This document shows, piece after piece, positions 52,863 to 60,000 of a stretch of 60,000 bases of DNA (position 1 is the stretch's first letter; every line of letters starts with the position of its first letter). The notes under the pieces were generated by a model. The model saw only the letters and a list, made by a program, of their open reading frames with translations, was not told the origin of the DNA and ran no database searches. This DNA is from Glandiceps talaboti. Taxonomy: Eukaryota > Hemichordata > Enteropneusta > Spengelidae. The position numbers and the translations under genes are program-made. Where the stretch lies: NCBI RefSeq assembly GCF_964340395.1, contig NC_135561.1, forward strand, positions 10,713,232 through 10,773,231, in the 5' to 3' direction.

Positions 52863-52999
52863 TAGTACTTCCACGATGAATATCCATAGTGTTATAAATA
52901 TAATCACAGCTGGTACAGCTATAATTCACTATAATCAGTCACCTGTTAGTTAGCAGAAAACAGTGTTGGTAAATTGACTAGGTTAGAAAGACCACATAC

Positions 53000-55150
53000 T
53001 GGTCATAATTTAAGAAATTTGAAAAGAATATACTTTTACACTTGATATTAATGCTATAATTGGGTCTGACAGGAGTTTATTTTGCGTTTCCAGGTCTCCG
53101 GCCCATTTGCAAAGAAGTTACACTTCTAAATTTTAAGTTTAAGTGAAAATAGTTATTCTGCATGTATGTATTATGTATTTCTCTGGAGTAAAAATGCTTA
53201 TAAACTCAACTTTTGTCACTCTAACTAAAAATGCATACCATATAAGGTACCATTGTAATTAAAGAACAGCAGTCTTCAAAATTTCTACAGTCAACCCCCA
53301 AAAATTGTGTGGTTATGATTTCTGAGTTTTCTTTATTTTTACTAGCTTGACTTATATTTTATTTCTTATATGTTTTTGCTGATATGTTGAATATATAAAG
53401 AACAAACTGTTAACATATTGAGTCACTCTCTTTATTTTTAGCAAAGTTATGACATTTTTACCAAGTAAAGAATGGGGATGAAAAATAGCCTTTTCAACAA
53501 CCTTAATATTAAGTTTGAGGAAAATGTATAAAATATTGAATGAAAATCAGTAATTTGGAAAAAAAATCAGTGTAAAGGATAAGTATGTCATATGATTCCA
53601 AAATACAAAACTAATTTAGAAGTTTAATACCAACCTTTAATACCTGTAATTAAAAGGTATGTGTTCAGAAACACATAATTTATTTTGCATGGCCAAAGTA
53701 CCCTGTATTTTTTAGACCAAAGATATTATACAGAATTACTCCTAAATACACCAAAAGGTTTGCCAAATTGCTGCAAAATTATAACAATAAACAAGAGTTC
53801 ATTTCTAAAAGCTGAGGAAGACACATAAAAATTTGCTAATACATTGATTCTATCTGACTGAAAAAAAAAAATATTAAAAAAAGAAGAAGTTGTACCCCGT
53901 ATAATGGCTGTATATCATGGCCTGTTAGGCATTGTTCGTGTGGAACTAACCCTCGTATATTACAAACAATTACAAAGCATTACAAAAATCCACATAATTT
54001 CATAGTTTTTTGCATGTCATAATCTAGATCATTATAGTGCCTACAGGCAGGATAAATAAATATTGTGTTGTGTTGAATGTAATAAATATCTTTATAAAAC
54101 TAAACATCTGGTGCATAATTTTGGTAATGCTTGTGATTTCAGACATTCTAATTTTTTAAATTGTTTCTCAACCCAAAATAATCCTTTTTTAAAGCATCTA
54201 CAAAAACCAAAAATAAAACAACTTTTGAATAATCAAGAACATTTCTCAAAAAAAGGTGAAGTGTATAACAGATATGTATTACTTAAAACTGAATTTCAAA
54301 TGTCCAAAAAGGCTTTTTTTTAAAAAACAAAAGTTTTATTGACTATTTTATGGGACTACTAATGAGAAACAAAACAATAAAGAATTCATCTATTGACACA
54401 TATTATTGTTACAAACATTATCATCAATCATCGCTTAATTTTGAAACAAGGAAAGATATACAGTAACATATTGTACATTATTGAATGAATTGTTGGGGGT
54501 TGCTACTGTTGAATAGTTTTTTTTTGGCCAATATATTTTTATTTTGACTATTATTAAAATAAGATTCCTAAGTTCAGCTTTTCAGATTATAGTAATAATC
54601 TCATTCTGGTTATTTTGTATTCTGAGTTTCATATATAATTAATATTCTAGACTTGTAATATAAGTTTAGTTTTTTGTATTTTGAAATTTCTTTAATTTTT
54701 GTGTGTGGGGAAACACATTTTAGCTTCAACTATTTTGTAATCTATGCAGTGGTAATTTGATTTTGGAATAGGGTAATGCCACTCCAGGAATTAAAGTCAT
54801 TTTCATTAATTTTGGGGGGGTTTTAGAGTCGTTTAATGATTCACCATCATATAAATTTCATACAATTGCAAAGAAACACCAAACACCAAGTATTAACTTG
54901 TTTCACATCTAGCAATGGTCCAGTGTTGCATCATGGGAGTTAGCAGATACGCATATATATTAGATGAGCTATGAATATTAAGGTTTATTTATCTGAATGT
55001 AATAAACACTTTAAGTCATCAGTATTTATTTTTCATCTAAATGGTGTTCCATATTCTTACCTATAAATTTATTACATTTAGCTATTTTACAGTTTAATAC
55101 TACTTATAATTATTTGCATACATTACCTGTATACAAATTCTTTTTAAAAA
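53000..55150. other. No gene seen; possible LINE tail near 54040
   Basis: AT-rich. At 54040-54080 ACAGGCAGGATAAATAAATA followed by TTGTG units looks like a retrotransposon 3' end. The 86-codon frame at 54063-54323 is Lys/Asn/Phe-rich as expected of AT-rich DNA. Confidence 0.4.
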
Positions 55151-55159
55151 AGGGGGGGG

Positions 55160-55345
55160 GGGGAGAGTTGTTGGTGGTCGAGTGGTTAACTTGTGTACCT
55201 CTTATCACTGCAATTTGTACTGAATGTGCCAAACATCTGCTGTGTTTGATTAAAAATTTCCCAGATATGTATGTAAGAAAGGTGATGCTCAGTTTGACCC
55301 ACCCAGCAACACAGGTTTTCCCAGGGCACGTGACCTGATTCCTCC
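55160..55345 (+). mobile_element. tRNA-derived SINE remnant
   Basis: GTGGTCGAGTGGTTAACTTG (55174-55193) matches the A box and D-loop of a Ser/Leu-type tRNA. CTCAGTTTGACCCA about 110 bases on resembles a decayed B box. The following CAGGTTTTCCCAGGGCACGT and CCTGATTCCTCC resembles the conserved body of animal SINEs. Too degraded to be a tRNA gene. Confidence 0.5.
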
Positions 55346-55559
55346 TTTTTTAACATTAGGACACTTGGGCAATGTTCAAATGGTGACTGTATTTCAATTT
55401 CCGAATTTGATTTGGATTAATAAAGTCAATATTATATTATTAATGAAAGTGATGTACATCATGTAACATGCATAAATGAAATCAAGTAATGATATAATTT
55501 TATTTTTATGAAATTTGCTCTTTTAGATAAACTTATATAATATTAGCAATCCCCTGATG

Positions 55560-55700
55560 CAAGAGTGCCAGTATGAATCAGGGTCCGATGCTTTCGATGT
55601 TTTCTGCTGCACAGTACTGTCACTTATTTGATTGTGAATGTGTCTCCACTGGGACCACAGGTACTTTTGCAAATGCCCCTAGTATGCCGTACTTGCAGTC
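55560..55700. repeat. Diverged copy of the 4283-4387 fold-back
   Basis: Shares GTTTTCTGCTGCAC and, inverted, TTTGCAAATGCCCCTAGTAT with the 4240-4400 region. Confidence 0.55.
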
Positions 55701-56531
55701 AAATCATGGTTACATTATTATAAGTTCACTGATAAACAGGCAAGTGACATAGCACATGATTTAGGGTGAACACCAGAAGTAATATTCCCAGAAAAAAATT
55801 AATTGGGTATGTATAAATGAATATTATACCATTTATAGTATAATTGACCAAGTAGTCTGTTTACATTACAGTCTGTGTTTTAATATTGTTTGAAAATTAT
55901 GAACACAAACTGATTGGTTTGAAAAAAATGTACTCAAACTGATTGGTTGCAATGAGGAGTGATAACGTACGGCGTTCCTTAGTAATTGACCATTTTCAAA
56001 TGAAGTCAATATGTAAACATACCCTCATTGAGATGAGCACAAGTGCAACATAATTCACAGTTTAATAGCTAGTAGTTTGTAAATAAACAGGCATGCTGAT
56101 AACTGCATGGCTGAATGTAATAATTTGTCATTGGTTTTTGAGACCGCAAAACACAGATCATGGATGTATTAAAAAGCAGGCAATATGACCAACTAGGTAG
56201 AAGAATGCAAAATACGAATATGATCATATCCTGGTAACAGTGGTTAAAGAATAGTGAGGTTTAAAAAAAAAATTATCATCCAATACAAATGCAAAACAAT
56301 AGAGTGAGATCATAAAGGACAATAGGGAGGAGAAATGGGTAGATTATTTTGGATTTTATATCTCGATTTTGGATTTGTGATTTAAATAAAAAGTAGAGCT
56401 ACTAAAGATAAATTGCCAATATTTAGTCCAGGGATTTTGAAATACATATCTTTGTTCTCATCATTATCTCATTAAGAATCGTGTCAAACTTTCTAATGAG
56501 AAATTTGAGATTACAAACTGTTGATGACTAA

Positions 56532-57307
56532 GGCCAAGAAAAAAAAAAGTTTTGTTTCTCATTCTAGAGTAAAGGCAAAAGGGATATGTGACATGTAATT
56601 TGCTCTTTTTTTTAGGACAATGCTAATTAATAGGGTTATAGTCACAGAGAGAAAGAAAAATATCAAACACAATCAATGTTTTATTCAACTCATAGGCACA
56701 CTAGCTGCATGTGGAACATTGCTTTTATGAACTGTTTTGTTAGTTTTAACGATGACCTATTCGTTTTACATAATACACCCTGAACAATATTGTGGATAAA
56801 TATATTTGAGTAGCTGTACACGTACTCAGCCTCAGTGATACACAATAAATCCAAAGTGATTTTTGGGTCGACTGTACCCATTGCAATCACTGTGTCGAAA
56901 TGTTGCTGTGCTATTTATAGATATAATCGACCACTAATAAACATGTATAATGTATAATTATTGGTATTTTTAACAATTTTCAGTGAATATATTGTTGGTT
57001 GTCTGATCGAAAAATAATAATGCTCCATGCCAGTTACTGTTATTGCAGGTTCAACAATAGACTAGTTATGTTAAACAGATATGTCTAATTACTCAAAAAC
57101 AAATGGCTAAAACTATTCCTATGATACTGGTGCATTTTAATTTACTAAATATTATAAGATCTGGACAGTATCATTGAAGTGAAAAGTATGTTGACAAAAA
57201 TCCTGTCACTTACAGATTTGGAAAAAAGACAGAAAAATAAGGTATGACATGAATGTTCTCAAGCAATGTGCACAGGGATAAGAAACAAAGCCATTTTTTC
57301 CTTGGCC
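56532..57307. mobile_element. Harbinger-like MITE, family 3
   Basis: Begins GGCCAAGAAAAAAAAAAG then TTTTGTTTCT; ends AGAAACAAAGCC, T-tract, CTTGGCC. Flanked by TAA on both sides (56529-56531 and 57308-57310). 776 bp, no transposase. The interior shares sequence with 48100-48360. Confidence 0.8.
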
Positions 57308-57310
57308 TAA

Positions 57311-57832
57311 TTGTAACCACGCTATTCCATTCCGGAGATGTTCAATATTTGCAAAAGAGATATCAGTCATAGATTGCAGTTTATGCTGAAGCCTTTGGTG
57401 ATAAATGTTACCTGACTACTAATGATTTTACTTTTATCCAGAATAAATCCTAATGTTGAGACATTTCCTGTAATTTACAGCCATGATGGTGAAACTGTTG
57501 GGATATTAATCTTGTCACAGCTTATTATGTCATAAAAATATAGTTTCAGGTGTCATCCTGAAAGTAAAAAATAGAAGAGCCATGGTATTGAATACAGAAT
57601 ATACCGTACTAACATGATAAACTGTGTATAGACAAATGCATGATTAGTTATAACAGGCATTTTTTGTTCTTACTTTTGACTGACTTCTGTACTCTTTGAG
57701 GTTTGTATGATCACCCAATGATGAACACTTATCATTTCTCTTATATACAGACTAATATTTCAGTGCACAGCATGTTGTTCTCTCAATGAACCCTGTTGCA
57801 AGATGTGCGAAATACATCCCCAGTAGATAGAC

Positions 57833-57869
<37 letters not shown>

Positions 57870-59774
57870 CTTTACTCTTTCATATAGTAATATTTCAATG
57901 CAAGCCACTCTGTTTTCCCAGTGAACGCTGTATCTACAACAGATGAACTAAACAACACCAACCTTATTAGTTCATCTTAACTAAACAACACAGACTAGCA
58001 AAGAAGTGACACTTCAAATGTTACTTTTAAAAAGATTGGTTAAAAGGAAAGATGGCCAATAACATTATCAATATAATATTATAATAATCATCATCCCCAA
58101 AATTTAAAATAATTTGTAATCATAATAAATTATAACTATTCAATGCAATAATGAGAGCTGAGTTTTGCACAATGGCCGTCATAAAAAATACTGAAGGAAA
58201 AGCTAGATGAATAAAACATGGTGAGTCAAGAAGTTCGAAAACAAAGAATGGGCAGAATTACTGCAGTATGTGTAGTATGGTCTTTTAATCTATACAGTCA
58301 AGTTCATAGGCCCAAAATACACACATTTACTCATTTATAGGAGATAATTAAAACTAAAATATAGTCGAAATGTTACAAATGAAATCTTCATAAATTTACA
58401 TAAATCTCACTACGTAATTTCCTTGCATGAAATATAAATACAGCTAGAATATGTACATTATGTGATGAAAGTATATTGATGAATATTTCAGTAGTTGGAG
58501 GTTCATACTAAAATCTTGGTAACTATAATAGTTCTCACAACATTAAAAAAAGGAACAAACTAATAGAAAGTGATATTCATACATGTATGCTACCTAACGT
58601 GAATCACATATGACGCTTCACACTATTTGCAAGTAGAACGAGATACCAAACATAGTATTGAAAGGTGTCTGAGATTATTAAAATCTATGTGATTTAATTA
58701 TCAGTGATATGTTATGATGTGTTGGCACCGTTTCTCAAATAATTGACCAAAATTATGTTTGCAAGCAAATTCAAAATATTTCATATCAGACACATTCAAC
58801 AATCTGAATGGAATGGAAGTTCGTAAGAAATATTTAAAACATTGATAAAAAGAGTCTTTAAATGTCAGCTTCAATGAAAAGTTCCTGACCATTTGGCAAA
58901 CAGTAGATGTTAGATTCGATAACTCATAAAACTGTGCCTGAAATAAATTTCAAGCGAGAGCTCAATTATATGGAAGTGTCAGCTCTTGATATGCAAAGAT
59001 CAATAATTTGAAGTCAGTTTATGTGTACATGTATATATGAACCCTCTAAGAATAGTTTGCAATGCATGAGTCGCACCCCCCTGTTTGAATGGACAGTATC
59101 AATAATCTGCTATCAGTTATGTGTACAATAGGAGTGTCACACTCTGAGCTGTGACCACTATCATATGGGTGTACCTAGAGGAAATATGAATTACTTTTCA
59201 TTCATGACAAACAGTACTTGGTTTAGATTGATAGTACATTCATTCATATCTGATGGGTTAAATGAAACCACACTGTCACTTTGTCACTGGGCATTTTTAA
59301 ACATACAGAGCTAGCTGTGAGGAAGACTTTAGAGTTCTGGAGGTGAACACTGAACATGTTACAACTGTAGACTTTTGATTCATTGTACAAACCTAGAAAT
59401 ACGCACAGTCGGTGATTCAGCCATTGTGTAGTGAAGAACTTGTGTGCGTACAGTTTCACTTATAATGCAGACCTAATCCAGTAGTTTCACCAACTATCCC
59501 AAGACGCCAGCAATCAGTCAAGCGAGATTTACTGTATGAATTGTGAAGTGTTTCTAAGAGAAAATTAGATTGTTCGATGGTGCAGAAAGCAAGGATAGGT
59601 CAGAATTATTTTGCTGTGACTGTCGAACAAATTGCTGAAGTTTGTATAAAAATTTGATGTACATTATGCATAGCAGTATTTTCATCTAAAGCTTTGTGAC
59701 ACTACAGGTTATGTTACGGTATTAGGACTTTTTCCACTACACTTGAATTTAAACAAACTGTTTGATGCCGCATT
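57311..59774. other. No certain gene; CAA microsatellite at 57836-57871
   Basis: AT-rich DNA with a 12-unit CAA repeat. From about 59440 the composition becomes less AT-rich, which may mark the approach to a promoter. Confidence 0.45.
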
Positions 59775-59854
59775 ATGAGACGGTTGTCGTCATATCACCG
59801 ATCCATATCAAACCCCTCATTGGACTGTAAGCCAGACACTTGTGAGCTGAAAAG
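59775..59854 (+). CDS. Possible first coding exon of a further gene
   Basis: ATG 59775 opens a frame reading MRRLSSYHRSISNPSLDCKP, then DTCELK, ending AAAAG before GTAGGA, a plausible donor (phase 2). The preceding 300 bases are less AT-rich than their surroundings. The exon is short and unidentified, and the rest would lie beyond the window. It could instead be a later exon of the 11126 gene using an upstream acceptor. Confidence 0.25.
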
Positions 59855-60000
59855 GTAGGATTTCATTTTCTGAAATAACAATGTACTGGATAGATACACG
59901 ATTTAACATAAATACGAATATGTGATTACATATCAGTTTACAAGACTGGAAGGTTAGATTTGTTTTTACATCACAAGGATTAATTTGTATACTTAGATCA

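Noticed and set aside
55170-55195. tRNA-like A box
   Set aside because: No acceptor stem or intact B box; better explained as a SINE remnant.

Overview
The window is animal nuclear DNA. It is AT-rich, with long introns, spliced genes using GT-AG boundaries, many microsatellites and C-tracts, and a dense background of short non-autonomous transposons and decayed tandem repeats. The first gene, the 'gagggcgct' motifs and the repeat types fit a marine invertebrate, perhaps a deuterostome such as a hemichordate, but no feature settles the species. There is no sign of bacterial, organellar or recognisable viral coding content.

Layout. Positions 11-1066 hold an intronless reading frame for an unrecognised membrane protein with three hydrophobic segments and an Ala/Thr-rich low-complexity stretch. 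Positions 3169-8860 hold a complete nine-exon gene for 3-hydroxy-3-methylglutaryl-CoA lyase (HMGCL, 330 residues). All catalytic and metal-binding residues are present, with an N-terminal mitochondrial presequence and a C-terminal SKL peroxisomal signal. From 11126 a second spliced gene begins. Three exons (11126-11276, 18820-18968, 27173-27303) join in frame across introns of about 7.5 and 8.2 kb and encode at least 143 residues of a protein I could not identify; its 3' end was not found. A separate coding-looking exon (11971-12212) lies in its first intron, and a possible first exon of another gene lies at 59775-59854.

From about 27.3 to 59.7 kb I find no convincing exon. This stretch is intron or intergenic DNA filled with short mobile elements. 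These include five copies of elements whose inverted ends begin GGCC and which are mostly flanked by TAA or TTA duplications (a PIF/Harbinger-like signature); fold-back elements; LINE and SINE tails; a tandem-repeat element next to a CCGT microsatellite that resembles the pearl/Helentron layout; a 30-bp satellite of about 15 units; and a 450-bp TATG microsatellite.

The points most worth a second look are inside HMGCL: a Cys-to-Ser change at the regulatory C-terminal thiol that also creates a canonical SKL signal, a GC-AG intron, three CTCF-like motifs in introns, and three decayed tandem copies of the catalytic end of exon 7 in intron 7. No clearly new multi-gene system is visible.
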